Translations under genes and position numbers: made by a program
The notes under the pieces: model-generated
Database searches by the model: none
What the model was told of the DNA's origin: nothing
Seen by the model: the letters and a program-made list of their open reading frames with translations, nothing else
Assembly: GCA_031267055.1 (NCBI GenBank)
Contig: JAIRZV010000016.1
Span: forward strand, 1 to 37,434
Origin: Candidatus Margulisiibacteriota bacterium
Lineage (GTDB): Bacteria; Margulisbacteria; Termititenacia; Termititenacales; Termititenacaceae
DNA length: 37,434 bases
Direction: 5' to 3'
Part shown: in pieces, positions 16,321-26,636 of the stretch
How the letters are laid out: every line of letters starts with the position of its first letter
How positions within the stretch are numbered: position 1 is the first letter of the stretch

Positions 16321-19300
16321 ATGACAGATGTAGTGACCGGCGTTAATAACAATTTAAACTGGCCGGAAATAATAACCAATCGGCAAACTCCTCATATAGG
16401 TGGTTTAAATGAGGATGAGTGGAAAAATTTGTTGGGGTTTACTACTTATGTGCAAGAAGATCACTATGATCCTTATATTCAAAATATTTATGATGAAATA
16501 ACTTTTCTAGAGCAAAATTATTGGCAAGATGAAAAGTATCGCAGTAGATTAACCCAAGATTTGGCAGAAATAAATCAAATTATCTCTGAGGCTACTAAAC
16601 CAAAAACGTTTAATTATAGTCCCAGACAATGCCTGTCGTTTTGTTATGCGGCGATCAGTTTGAATATTGTTCTTGGTGACAAGACTGGCAATACGACTTA
16701 TTACAATAATGCGCGCGAATTACTGGCGCGTTTTGATGTAAGACATGGAAATTATGTATTTCGCGCTCGGAATGAGGAGGTAACGCTTGCTTCCCATACT
16801 TTTGATCAAAGTTTATGGTTTGTGTCGCTGGTCGGCCAGTTGATCGAGCGTGGTGTCATTACGCCAGATACAGAAAAGACAAATAATATAGTTGGTCTTC
16901 TTGGTAATACAATAAAAACTATCGGGAATAATTATATTAATGAAAAAAATGAAGAAAAGAAAGCCGAATTATATATAAGAGGAAGATATTTTACTGCGGC
17001 TAGCCTTTATTTAGATGCCAAGCTGGAAAGAACAGAAGCGACCAGAGCCGCAAAGTATAAGGAAATATATGACAATTTGAAGAAGGATGGTACTTCCTCT
17101 CCTTTGTTACTTGTTTTGAGATTAACTGTATTAAATAGTTTGCTTTCCACTTCTCTCGATGCTGATGTTGTGAGGGATTATGGTGTAGATATGGCAGAAC
17201 TGGAACGATTTTTTAATTGGACTTTACTGCCTTCCGCAAATGCTATTAAACAAGCCCCAAATACTCCACGTGAGCGTGCCATAAAAGAAACAGACAAATC
17301 GTATTTGCAGGCTAAATATAATAGTTATGTGCAATACTATATGTCCCGCGCCAATTACTTGCGCACCGCAGCGCAGCAAGCTATAAAACAAATTAAATCT
17401 GCTGCGAATATCAATACAGCTATCAATAACGCCGCCACCGCTGTAAAGAATTTCAATGATTTTCTCTATGTCAGGGTTACTAATGATTTAGCGGACAGAG
17501 AAAATTCTTATTTTAAGGATTTTCTGACCTCAGCCAAACAAGAAGTGGAATTTCTCGAGTTAGATATTGTTTTGACCAGAGCGGAGCGCGGCGATACCAG
17601 TGTTAATTTAAATAGCTTAATGGGTCGTATTAACAGCCTAACGGCCAGCACTCCTGGAAACAACGCCCGCCGTTATTATTTCCGGTCGCGTTTGTTCAGT
17701 TTGCAGATCAAGCGCGAACCGAATCCAGAAAGAAAAAATATAATTCGCCGCAACGCTCTTGCTTTTATTATCGGTGGCCAAACCAGCGATGGAAAACCTA
17801 TTGCAGATAATGTGCTGACGGCTGATTATAATTTGAATAATATTTATAGAACTAACAATGCCGCTGACAATAAAAACTTGCAGCTCAACGCCCTCTGCGA
17901 AGCGGCGGAATTGCTTATGGATTTAGATAGAAAGAGTGAAGCCAAAGACTACTATGCGATTTTGGAAAGGCCTGCGGTATCCAATTTGACAGCTTTATTG
18001 AGTGTTGACCCGAGAACTAATCGATATGCTTTTCAAAGCGCGGATTTGAATGCGACATCCGCCCGAGTGCTGTTTTTGGCTGCCAGCTTAAAAGACAACA
18101 AAACTCTGTCAGAGGCCATTGCTAACCGGTTGATAGATGTGTTTGGTCCGGCGGGAAGTCCTAAAGACGAAACTATATTCAATGGCGCGCTGGCTCTTAG
18201 GGAAGGCTTCCGTTTTGACTATGTTTTAGATAATTTGAAAGCGCTGAAAAAAGCAGGCCAATGGGCGGAAGGTTTGGCTAAGATAGATGAAGAAGCGGCT
18301 TTGTTTGCACAGAACGCGGATAACCAGCGCGAGCGCGCTTTCCAATTAGCGGAGTGTAATAATCTGGCTTACCTTTACGACAATGGCAGCAAGCCGGATT
18401 TGAGCAATTTGGCGCAATACACTAATCCGGCCAGCCGGCAGAGACTGCATTATTTAAGAATGGCACAGTTGGCCAGCGACAAGGCTACACCCAGTGGTAA
18501 AGACCTGTCCGGTATTTTGCGAGAGATTGGCGATTTGGTGCGCTGGGATAAAAACTCCCAGAAACTGACTTTCACTTTGTCGAGCGAGTATGATGTTAGA
18601 CTAGATACTGTAAATAAGGATACACAAAAATCGCCGAAAGAATATAACGACGAGTTTGAGTTTGCGGTAATCGCTGAATATTTTGAGACGCTGAATAGTA
18701 TTTTGAATAGTGAAGAAAAAACCGGCCTGCGTCCAGCTGATCCACAATCCGCCGCAGAATTAACCGCCGCGTTTAGAGATTATTTTGATAGGCAGAAAGC
18801 GCGGAATGTCAACAGTCCTTCAGAACAAGATTTGCGCTTTTTGTTCTTCGCCGCGTTGCTCCTTGACGGCGATCAGTCAAAACCGAAAGACATTTACGAG
18901 AAAATTATCCACTGTTATCCCTTGCCAGTGCCGCGGGGCTATGCAGTGTCTGTCAATGGAGTGTCGCAAACTTATTATTACAATTCCGACGCCAAGCGTG
19001 CTTACTGGGAAGCGCAGGCCGGTCTGGTTAATTATTATGCTAAACAAAAGAATTTTGCCGCGCAGAAAACGGCATTTGATAGGATCGAAACCGAATACAA
19101 AAACCGCATTAATCCGCAAAACGTTGCTGGTTATGCCGCCGATGCCGCCTATATCAAAAATCTTTATTTCAACGCGCTGTTGATGCAGTGCCTGTCCGAT
19201 CTGGAGCAAGAAAACCGGAATACAGCCGTTGAACATTTGGGAGCATGGAAAACCCTGCTGGCAGACCCCGGCATTGCCGGACAATTAACTCCGGCGAAAC

Positions 19301-22300
19301 GTGAGCAGCATAAATATACTTTGATCGAAATGTGGACCCGCGCGGCCATGCTGCTGGACACACAGGAAGATCAGCCGCAGGACGCGCTCGACGAACTGCG
19401 CAAAATTTACAACGACAAAGAGTACAATTTATCCAGCGCGCAAAACGCCGCCGCCCGGCTCTGCGCCGACATTATTCGCGGCAATATTGAGGGACTGATT
19501 GCCGCAGACAGGCAGAGAACTACCGGTCCGCGCCTGACCTTTACTCCTGACGATACTTTTAACCCTGACAATATTTCTAAAAATTATTTTACAAAGAACT
19601 TAACGGTTGGCGCTTATACAGACCTGCCGCTTCGTTACGAAAAACAGTTGTTTATTTCTTCACTGCTCAATCGAGCCAAGCTTGGCGATCAACAGGCGGT
19701 TGAGACTTTGCAGGCCTTGCTTGCGCCGGCGCGCGCCGAGCAGACAACTGCTGAAGTTGACAAGGATTTCTTCTCGCAGATCGAGCCGCGCCTGGAGCTG
19801 GATCAAGCCTGGAATTCTCTGAATGATAAATATCAGGGTTATCGGCCTGCGGGTATCAATGCCGAAAATATTGCCAAAAAATATCTTGCTTCTCCATATT
19901 CTGCTGGCACACACGATGAGGCGAAAGACCTGCTCCGTCTGGCCTGGTCGAAAGGCGCTAATCCACAATGGGCTGTCAACGGGACGACTATTACGATCGA
20001 CAATAGGCCAGTACCGATAAAAGGCTATGCAGACCTGGCCGGATTTACCAATAAGCAGGCTCGCTCTGCCGCGGAAAATCTCCTGACGCTTTACGGTTAT
20101 ACTACGGCGACACGCGATGAGAACAAACTGGCCGGATTGATTAAGAATATTCTAACCCCGGGGGTGGCCGACGAAGAATTGTGCTGCAAGGCCCAGTTGG
20201 CCGAAGCCGAACAATACCTGCGGCTCAGCGGCGATCCGGACGCTGTAAAAAATTTACCGGCAGTCCTGTCAGCCTTGGGCTTTCTGTCCGGCGCCAGGAC
20301 CGACCGATACATTCGTCCGGCTATCGAGAAAGCTTTGGAAACCACTTTGGATGTTCTGGGTGATATTTTTACTGAAAATGCCGAAAGCCGTACTTCGGAC
20401 GATTATTATACTTATTGCAATCAGCGTATCCGCTATGTGCTTTTGCAATATGAAAATGCCCCGCAAAACGCTTATGACGCGCTGGAAAAACTGAGCAAGC
20501 CGCTGAATGAAGGTGGGCTGGGCTTGTCCGGCGACAGCCTTACCGGAAAACTCCTGCTGGATACAATTACTGCCAATAGGAATACGTTGCTTCTAGAAAA
20601 CGCGGATAAAATAAATGGCGCCGCAGAAAAGCTGAATTTTGTGCCACAGCCACAGTCGGATCAGGATCAGAAAAAAATTCTTGATGAGTACCTGCATATT
20701 TATGACGAAGATTGCGCCACAAAATTCCAAAAACAATTGCTGATCGGTATCTTGCTGCTTTTGGCCGCTCAGACCCGGATAAGCGGGGCGGAGCCTGCGG
20801 AGTCCGGCGATGATGACGCGGCGGAGATGGCTGTGGAAATACTCCTGGGTCTGCGTCCGAATGATGATCCGCGTAAATTGACTTCCGCAGAACGCTTGGC
20901 GGAAACCGTAGAGTTTATGGGGCAGGAATATTTTGACCTGCTTGAACCGCGCCTGCGTCTGGATTATGCCTGGGCTTTGCTGAAGCCGAATAACCCATCA
21001 GCGGCGGCTTTGAATATTACGGAGCGGATCGCCAGAACAATTATTGAACAGGGTGAGAAAGTCACGGCCAAGATAATTTCTGAAGCGGAAGACCTGCTCC
21101 GTCTGGCCTGGGCTAAGTCTAAAGATAGTGCAGATGGCAAGCCTAAGCCGCAATGGGCTGTCGACGGCAAGAATATTGGCACGGATGACCAGCCGGTGTT
21201 CATAAAAGGTTATGCCGCACTGATCGCTGAACCAACGGATTTTACCGACAAACGAGTGAACGGCGCGTTTGAAAATCTGATCTCACTGTACGGCTACAAT
21301 CCTCTGACGCGCGATGCTGAATCAAATAAAGGCAAATTGGCCGAACTGGTTAAACAATTACAAGAAACTTATGATAGCGCCACGTTCTCTCCACAGCTCA
21401 AACCGGCCGTCAAAAAACTGTACATCAAAGCTCTGCTGGCGCAGGCGGAGACTTATTACCGAGATAAAAATATGATCGACATGGCTAGGGCGCTGGATCT
21501 TTTGTTAGCGAAACCGACTGAGTCTACCGGTGATTACAGCGGCCTGTTATCTGGAGAAATCGGTATTCCAGAAAAAACCGAGGAGTATTATGCCTACTGC
21601 GAGCAGCGCGTCCGTCTGGTTTTGCAACAAGCGCAAGACAACAATAAATCCAAATCGGCGGTGGAGACCGGCAATGATCTGGAAATTTTGCGCGGAGAAT
21701 TAAATCTGATCAGTCCGGAATGGCTCCCGACCAACTTGACCGAAAAATTATTGAATTCTTTTATTACGGTCAACAAGCCGAACATCACACCTCAAGAGAC
21801 CAAGGATGTTATGGCTAATCTGGGTTTTGACATCACAGCAAGCCGCGAGTATTTCGAGAAAACCTGCCGGACCGATTATCAACGCCGCTTATTCATCGGT
21901 ATCTTGTGCAAGCTGGCTGATTCGACCTCAGACGCGCCGAACACCCTTACCCCTGATCAACGCGCGAAGCTTCTTTCGGACGGCGATAACGACATTTATG
22001 AACAGATCGTGGAAGATTTGTTGCTGGACAGCCAAAACCAATACAGGCCCACGACTTTTGCGCAGGATCTTCTGAGTCCGGAATACGCGGCGACGATCCT
22101 GCCGCGTCTGCGTCTGGGCATGGCTTGGCGCGGACTGACCGGTAATGATAATGAATCAGCCGACCAAGTAATTTCCAAAGACTGGTTGGCTGTGGCTGAT
22201 GGAGTGGTCAGTGTTGTTGATGCTTTGTGCGCTGTAAATTTGACGCTGAGAAAAGAACTGCAGAACGAAGTCGATTCTTTGCGTTATTTCGTAATGATCA

Positions 22301-25300
22301 AGAATAAAGATGAAAATAAAGATACACATATAAAGAAAATCAATGAGGCTTTGACTGATTATTACTTGCCGCAAATCGCCGACAATCCGGCAAACATGGA
22401 TGCCAGGACTTTGGTGCTAAGCGCCTATGCCTATGATTTGCAAGAATACTCCGTAGCGTTGAGTTATATCGACGAGAATATTCGATATACTGGCGAAAAT
22501 ATTCGACGTGATGCCGCGCTCGACCCGATTCTTTTCTCTACAGTAGTGGACTGCTGGAGCAAGCAAGAGCCAAAGACGGTAATACCAGAGGTTAGAGTGC
22601 GACAATACATCACTGCTATTCAAACCCAGCCGGAACTTTACGCCAGCGACAAAGCCAAAACCGCGCTGGCCAATATTATCTGTGCTTATGTTTCTCAACA
22701 GTTGGAGGACGGCAATCTGGACGATATCAGTTGGCTGAAAAATATTATTTTGCCGTCAGCCGAACATTCGCCGGGGACGCGTACATATATTGAAGCTAGG
22801 ATCGGTAAGCTCAAAGTTGATGCGTTGATAAAAGAAGGCAGATATGAAGAAGCGCTCAAGCTCTTGCAAGGAACGGATAAAAAGAGTGGAGTTCCGCTAA
22901 GCGGAACGGCTGAAAATGGCGTGGTATATACGCCGGTTAGTTTTAGTTTAAATAGAGAGAATGCGACAACCGGAATTAGCGCGATACTTACAGCAGATAC
23001 TGGTCCAGCTGCGGCGGTTGAAAGTGATGCAAAATCCGGAATTTTGCAAAAATTAGATAGCTTGGAGACAGAATATAATGGCAAGCTGGATTCGCGGCTT
23101 ATTGTTTCCCTGCGCAACGATGTGCGGCGGCAGCAGGCGCAGATCAAAGAGGCGCAGGGTTTTTACACGGAGGCTGTGGCTCGTTTAGACGAAATTGATT
23201 TGAGTTTTATCGATGACGAAAAAGAAAAAACTCAGGCGCAGTTTTATGACGACTTACAGCACGCGCGTATTTTTATTAAGCAGGAAAAATTTGCTGATGC
23301 GCAGAGCATACTAGAAACTCTCCCTGCTCTTGCTGATTCCGCAGAGCTCAAACCCGATGAGCGATGTCTGATTTATTTCAATCTGTTGGACATCGCCCTG
23401 CAAAACCCAGAAGTCGCCTTGGGTTATTTGGCCAAATTAGCAGAATTGTTGTCCGCCGAAAACAATGACGCGCCGGAAAAAAATATTAAACCGGAAACTG
23501 TTTTACTTTATGACTTACAGCGTGTGGCCGCGCGCAAATTGTTGCAAGGACAAATGCCCCCGGACGAAAATATGCCCACGCTGGAAGATGTGGAGCAAAA
23601 AATAAACGCTCTGCCTGCGGGCTACAAACAACAGACTTATAGAAACTTGCTGGCCGAGCTGCAAGCCTACGAACATTTAGAGAGCCGGAGTTATTTACAG
23701 ACAGGCAACGGCGCGATTATTGCGGAATTTGCGTTGCCGCAAACTTTTGAGCCGGCGGACGGTCTGGATTCCGAGGAACACGCGCTGAACATGCGGAAGA
23801 TTTATCTCGATAGCCAGATTACCGCCGGCGGAGCCGCCGCGGCAAACGCTTTGACCAAGATGGATGCGGATCTGGAAAGCGTTGAGACAGCACTCAAAAC
23901 AACAAAAAGCGAAGGTCTGCAAATTGTTCTGCAAAAATATGAAACTGAGTTGCTTTTCCTGAAGTACAGTTTTTTAAGAACTCATTCCCAATATGACGCC
24001 AGCGACAAAAAAATAGAAGGCCGATTGGCTGAAATTAATGAACGGCTGGACAAATCCATAAAAGCCCTGAAAGATTTGGCGCCGTATTCTGCTGTTAATG
24101 TTGAGGAACGGCGGGAAAATCTGCGCGAGTCTTCCAGCGACACGCCGCCCTATGATCTTTTGGAAACGCAGATCAAAGAAGATCTGGATTATTTTTATAA
24201 AGAGAATGGGAAGGATATTCAGCCGGGACAGTTGGAATTCTGGAAATTCAAGAAAAAACTCGACGATCTGTTGAATAATTTTGTCTTGCTGGGCGATAGT
24301 CCGCAGGCCAGCGCCGAGGAAATTATCTTGGCGGTCGACAAACTCTATGATCTACGGCTTGGTCTGGTGGAGTCTGGCGCGGTCTCTGGCGGTCAGCTTC
24401 TGCCCAAGATTGAGGCTTTCCGCGCGCAAATGCCGGCAGGTTTTGTTTTTACCGGTGAGGAAAAGGGCTACGGTTATTACTTGATCTTGAACCTGTTGGA
24501 AAAGGATCTGGCCAAATTCAGCCAAATTGCCAAAAAAGTTTATGACGCGGGTTATTTAAGTAAAAATGAACCGAACGATTATTATGCGCAGTCCAGCGTT
24601 CTGTTGATCGACTTGATAAACACCCAGCTTAAAAACAATGCTGAGTTTAACACTTATATTGGAGCAAACACCCTACCCCAAATTAATTATAAGCCGGATG
24701 GCGACAATCTGGTTACCAAATACGGTGATATGAGTTTGACCACAAATCTAAAGAAAAAAATCGCTTTAGTCGAGGACGAAAATTCTCTAGCCGAGGACGA
24801 AAATTCTCTCAATCTGCCGGCGGAGTTTAAGGCATGGGAGAAAGTGTATAAAAAACGGATAAGCGGCGCGTTGTCCGGAAGCTATAAATACACCGCCGGC
24901 AAGATGTTGCTTGATTATCTCGGCGCCTTGATCCGGCAGCGTGATGAAGGGCGGCCTGTTTCCGGATTGACTACTGTGAATAAAAAGATCAAGTTGTTGT
25001 TTGATTTCCTGAACACTCTGCCGTCGGACAATTTGTTTTCCGACTCGCATTATTATCAGCTCAAAATAGCCGCTTTGAAAATACAATACGCTTCGTCTTT
25101 GTTGTCTAAGGCCGTCGACGCTCGGGACTGGAATACCCCGGCTGCCGGACAGCCCAAACCGCGAAAGATAAGCGATACTTTGCCGGACTATCTGGGCCAA
25201 GCGCGGGATATTCTCGAGGAGCGGCTGGAACACGTCGCGTCGGACAGTGCGGAGCATAAACTGTGCTCGTATTTGCTGTCCGTGCTGAACGGTGAGGACC

Positions 25301-26622
25301 AAGAATTGCCAGAGATTTCCGGTTTGCCGGAAGAAGCTAAATATTTGTATATAGAATTAACTTCTCGTCTGGCCTCCGCACTGCTGGCTCAGCAGCAGTC
25401 CGGTATTCAGCGTTTGGGCGGTGTGGAAAAAAACAAAATCCTCTCACTGACCGACACTATAAAATCCTGGGAACCTGATCATGCCGGGTTGCCGTATCTA
25501 GAACAAAACATAAAAAATGCGACGCAAAAATTGTCCCTTAGTCTGCTGGACAGGCTTGACTTAACCTCCAGCGAAAACACTTCCGTTTGGTGTTCTATTG
25601 ATAATCAGAATGTCCAGCTGGTTAAGAACGGACTTTTCGGCAGTTTGGCGTCTAAGACTGAAAAAATAAATTTAAGTAAAGAGGTTCCTATTATCTGGAC
25701 ACCGTGGAATTTCCTGAACCTGCGGGCGACTCCGGGCGTAGATCTGCAGTGGCTTAAGTCGACGGACAGTATTTCTCAACAAGGCCTATACGAAGGTCTT
25801 TTGTTTACAAAACAAGAGACACATTCATCTGAAACCCCGTTTTTAGAACCGATAATTGTGCCGAAAATTGGCCTTGGTTTTGACCTTATTGCGCCGCAGG
25901 GTTGGCTGCTTGGTTTTTGGCAGCCTTCACTTAGCGGAGATGTTAACTATAGCTATTCGCCGCAACAGCGCTCGCCTTACAATGCCAGTCGTTTTGGTGA
26001 AAAAAATTATTGGGATCATCACTGGTCTTTCGATGTGGCATTCAACAATAAGTTTGCTGTAAACAAATTTTTCGGTTTTGAAATTAATAATGCGCTGCAC
26101 TGGAGCCTGGATAATGGCATGTTGGCTACGGAATCCTACTATTATAAAGAAGAAAAAACGCTGTCCGGCGCTTTCCAATACAATCCGAGGGGACGGGTGA
26201 ATTTCAACTTTGGTGAACTAAGTACGTATTTAGGCGGCGGTTTGTTATTTGAACAGGCCAACAATCTCAATAGCGGCTGGCAATGGGCTGACCGTTTCGG
26301 CTGGGCGGCTGAATTGGGCTGGTCTTATTATAGTCCGCGCTGGTCTGGGAGTGTGGCTGGCAATTTTAGTATACTTGGCAAAGATATTAACACCGGACTG
26401 AATTTCCGTTTTACCCGGCCAAATTGGCCGACCCTGTTGCTGGGCCTTAATTATACGCTGCTGCCCAAAAGGATAACTAACAGCAGTCAGGATATTACTT
26501 ATGATTCTGGTAAGCATACGCTGACGAACACTACAGACACGCGCTCTTCGCAGAATAATCTCAGCGTGTCTCTGAGCGTGGAAATCCCGCTTTCGCCATT
26601 TGACAAACATAACAAAAAATAA
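16321..26622 (+). CDS. Giant TPR-like helical-repeat protein with C-terminal outer-membrane beta-barrel-like domain (3433 aa; BcsC-like architecture)
   Basis: ATG after ggaggaaagtt; in-frame stop 16303-16305 just upstream. TPR-like segments (e.g. GRYEEALKLLQG, GFYTEAVARLDEIDL, EKFADAQSILETLPA). C-terminal ~300 aa are rich in alternating amphipathic aromatic strands (LSGDVNYSYSPQ, HHWSFDVAFNNKFAV, RVNFNFGELSTYLGGGLLF, GWAAELGWSYYSPRWSGSVAGNFSI, NNLSVSLSVEIPLSPF). Confidence 0.85.
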   Translation: MTDVVTGVNNNLNWPEIITNRQTPHIGGLNEDEWKNLLGFTTYVQEDHYDPYIQNIYDEITFLEQNYWQDEKYRSRLTQDLAEINQIISEATKPKTFNYSPRQCLSFCYAAISLNIVLGDKTGNTTYYNNARELLARFDVRHGNYVFRARNEEVTLASHTFDQSLWFVSLVGQLIERGVITPDTEKTNNIVGLLGNTIKTIGNNYINEKNEEKKAELYIRGRYFTAASLYLDAKLERTEATRAAKYKEIYDNLKKDGTSSPLLLVLRLTVLNSLLSTSLDADVVRDYGVDMAELERFFNWTLLPSANAIKQAPNTPRERAIKETDKSYLQAKYNSYVQYYMSRANYLRTAAQQAIKQIKSAANINTAINNAATAVKNFNDFLYVRVTNDLADRENSYFKDFLTSAKQEVEFLELDIVLTRAERGDTSVNLNSLMGRINSLTASTPGNNARRYYFRSRLFSLQIKREPNPERKNIIRRNALAFIIGGQTSDGKPIADNVLTADYNLNNIYRTNNAADNKNLQLNALCEAAELLMDLDRKSEAKDYYAILERPAVSNLTALLSVDPRTNRYAFQSADLNATSARVLFLAASLKDNKTLSEAIANRLIDVFGPAGSPKDETIFNGALALREGFRFDYVLDNLKALKKAGQWAEGLAKIDEEAALFAQNADNQRERAFQLAECNNLAYLYDNGSKPDLSNLAQYTNPASRQRLHYLRMAQLASDKATPSGKDLSGILREIGDLVRWDKNSQKLTFTLSSEYDVRLDTVNKDTQKSPKEYNDEFEFAVIAEYFETLNSILNSEEKTGLRPADPQSAAELTAAFRDYFDRQKARNVNSPSEQDLRFLFFAALLLDGDQSKPKDIYEKIIHCYPLPVPRGYAVSVNGVSQTYYYNSDAKRAYWEAQAGLVNYYAKQKNFAAQKTAFDRIETEYKNRINPQNVAGYAADAAYIKNLYFNALLMQCLSDLEQENRNTAVEHLGAWKTLLADPGIAGQLTPAKREQHKYTLIEMWTRAAMLLDTQEDQPQDALDELRKIYNDKEYNLSSAQNAAARLCADIIRGNIEGLIAADRQRTTGPRLTFTPDDTFNPDNISKNYFTKNLTVGAYTDLPLRYEKQLFISSLLNRAKLGDQQAVETLQALLAPARAEQTTAEVDKDFFSQIEPRLELDQAWNSLNDKYQGYRPAGINAENIAKKYLASPYSAGTHDEAKDLLRLAWSKGANPQWAVNGTTITIDNRPVPIKGYADLAGFTNKQARSAAENLLTLYGYTTATRDENKLAGLIKNILTPGVADEELCCKAQLAEAEQYLRLSGDPDAVKNLPAVLSALGFLSGARTDRYIRPAIEKALETTLDVLGDIFTENAESRTSDDYYTYCNQRIRYVLLQYENAPQNAYDALEKLSKPLNEGGLGLSGDSLTGKLLLDTITANRNTLLLENADKINGAAEKLNFVPQPQSDQDQKKILDEYLHIYDEDCATKFQKQLLIGILLLLAAQTRISGAEPAESGDDDAAEMAVEILLGLRPNDDPRKLTSAERLAETVEFMGQEYFDLLEPRLRLDYAWALLKPNNPSAAALNITERIARTIIEQGEKVTAKIISEAEDLLRLAWAKSKDSADGKPKPQWAVDGKNIGTDDQPVFIKGYAALIAEPTDFTDKRVNGAFENLISLYGYNPLTRDAESNKGKLAELVKQLQETYDSATFSPQLKPAVKKLYIKALLAQAETYYRDKNMIDMARALDLLLAKPTESTGDYSGLLSGEIGIPEKTEEYYAYCEQRVRLVLQQAQDNNKSKSAVETGNDLEILRGELNLISPEWLPTNLTEKLLNSFITVNKPNITPQETKDVMANLGFDITASREYFEKTCRTDYQRRLFIGILCKLADSTSDAPNTLTPDQRAKLLSDGDNDIYEQIVEDLLLDSQNQYRPTTFAQDLLSPEYAATILPRLRLGMAWRGLTGNDNESADQVISKDWLAVADGVVSVVDALCAVNLTLRKELQNEVDSLRYFVMIKNKDENKDTHIKKINEALTDYYLPQIADNPANMDARTLVLSAYAYDLQEYSVALSYIDENIRYTGENIRRDAALDPILFSTVVDCWSKQEPKTVIPEVRVRQYITAIQTQPELYASDKAKTALANIICAYVSQQLEDGNLDDISWLKNIILPSAEHSPGTRTYIEARIGKLKVDALIKEGRYEEALKLLQGTDKKSGVPLSGTAENGVVYTPVSFSLNRENATTGISAILTADTGPAAAVESDAKSGILQKLDSLETEYNGKLDSRLIVSLRNDVRRQQAQIKEAQGFYTEAVARLDEIDLSFIDDEKEKTQAQFYDDLQHARIFIKQEKFADAQSILETLPALADSAELKPDERCLIYFNLLDIALQNPEVALGYLAKLAELLSAENNDAPEKNIKPETVLLYDLQRVAARKLLQGQMPPDENMPTLEDVEQKINALPAGYKQQTYRNLLAELQAYEHLESRSYLQTGNGAIIAEFALPQTFEPADGLDSEEHALNMRKIYLDSQITAGGAAAANALTKMDADLESVETALKTTKSEGLQIVLQKYETELLFLKYSFLRTHSQYDASDKKIEGRLAEINERLDKSIKALKDLAPYSAVNVEERRENLRESSSDTPPYDLLETQIKEDLDYFYKENGKDIQPGQLEFWKFKKKLDDLLNNFVLLGDSPQASAEEIILAVDKLYDLRLGLVESGAVSGGQLLPKIEAFRAQMPAGFVFTGEEKGYGYYLILNLLEKDLAKFSQIAKKVYDAGYLSKNEPNDYYAQSSVLLIDLINTQLKNNAEFNTYIGANTLPQINYKPDGDNLVTKYGDMSLTTNLKKKIALVEDENSLAEDENSLNLPAEFKAWEKVYKKRISGALSGSYKYTAGKMLLDYLGALIRQRDEGRPVSGLTTVNKKIKLLFDFLNTLPSDNLFSDSHYYQLKIAALKIQYASSLLSKAVDARDWNTPAAGQPKPRKISDTLPDYLGQARDILEERLEHVASDSAEHKLCSYLLSVLNGEDQELPEISGLPEEAKYLYIELTSRLASALLAQQQSGIQRLGGVEKNKILSLTDTIKSWEPDHAGLPYLEQNIKNATQKLSLSLLDRLDLTSSENTSVWCSIDNQNVQLVKNGLFGSLASKTEKINLSKEVPIIWTPWNFLNLRATPGVDLQWLKSTDSISQQGLYEGLLFTKQETHSSETPFLEPIIVPKIGLGFDLIAPQGWLLGFWQPSLSGDVNYSYSPQQRSPYNASRFGEKNYWDHHWSFDVAFNNKFAVNKFFGFEINNALHWSLDNGMLATESYYYKEEKTLSGAFQYNPRGRVNFNFGELSTYLGGGLLFEQANNLNSGWQWADRFGWAAELGWSYYSPRWSGSVAGNFSILGKDINTGLNFRFTRPNWPTLLLGLNYTLLPKRITNSSQDITYDSGKHTLTNTTDTRSSQNNLSVSLSVEIPLSPFDKHNKK
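19636..20724 (+). repeat. Internal long repeat unit A (~363 aa) of the 3433-aa protein
   Basis: Starts YEKQLFISSLL; contains IEPRLELDQAW (Pro codon 19786), EAKDLLRLAW (Asp codon 19927), PQWAVNG, IKGYADL, NLLTLYGY..TRD. Confidence 0.8.
20725..21876 (+). repeat. Internal long repeat unit B (~384 aa) of the 3433-aa protein
   Basis: Starts FQKQLLIGILL; contains LEPRLRLDYAW (20947), EAEDLLRLAW (21091), PQWAVDG, IKGYAAL, NLISLYGY..TRD. Same order and spacing as unit A. Confidence 0.8.
21877..22140 (+). repeat. Internal long repeat unit C, partial
   Basis: Starts YQRRLFIGILC; contains ILPRLRLGMAW (22102); similarity then stops. Confidence 0.65.
24771..24809 (+). repeat. In-frame 18-bp tandem duplication (EDENSL-A-EDENSL)
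   Basis: cgaggacgaaaattctct at 24771-24788 and 24792-24809, period 21 bp. Confidence 0.95.
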
Positions 26623-26636
26623 AAGAGGTGAGGACA

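Noticed and set aside
16600-16860. Third GH8-like domain at the start of the 3433-aa protein (SPRQCLSFCYAAISLNIVLG...LASHTFDQSLWFVSLVGQLI)
   Set aside because: The resemblance is only a generic helical pattern; catalytic landmarks are absent, so I do not claim it.
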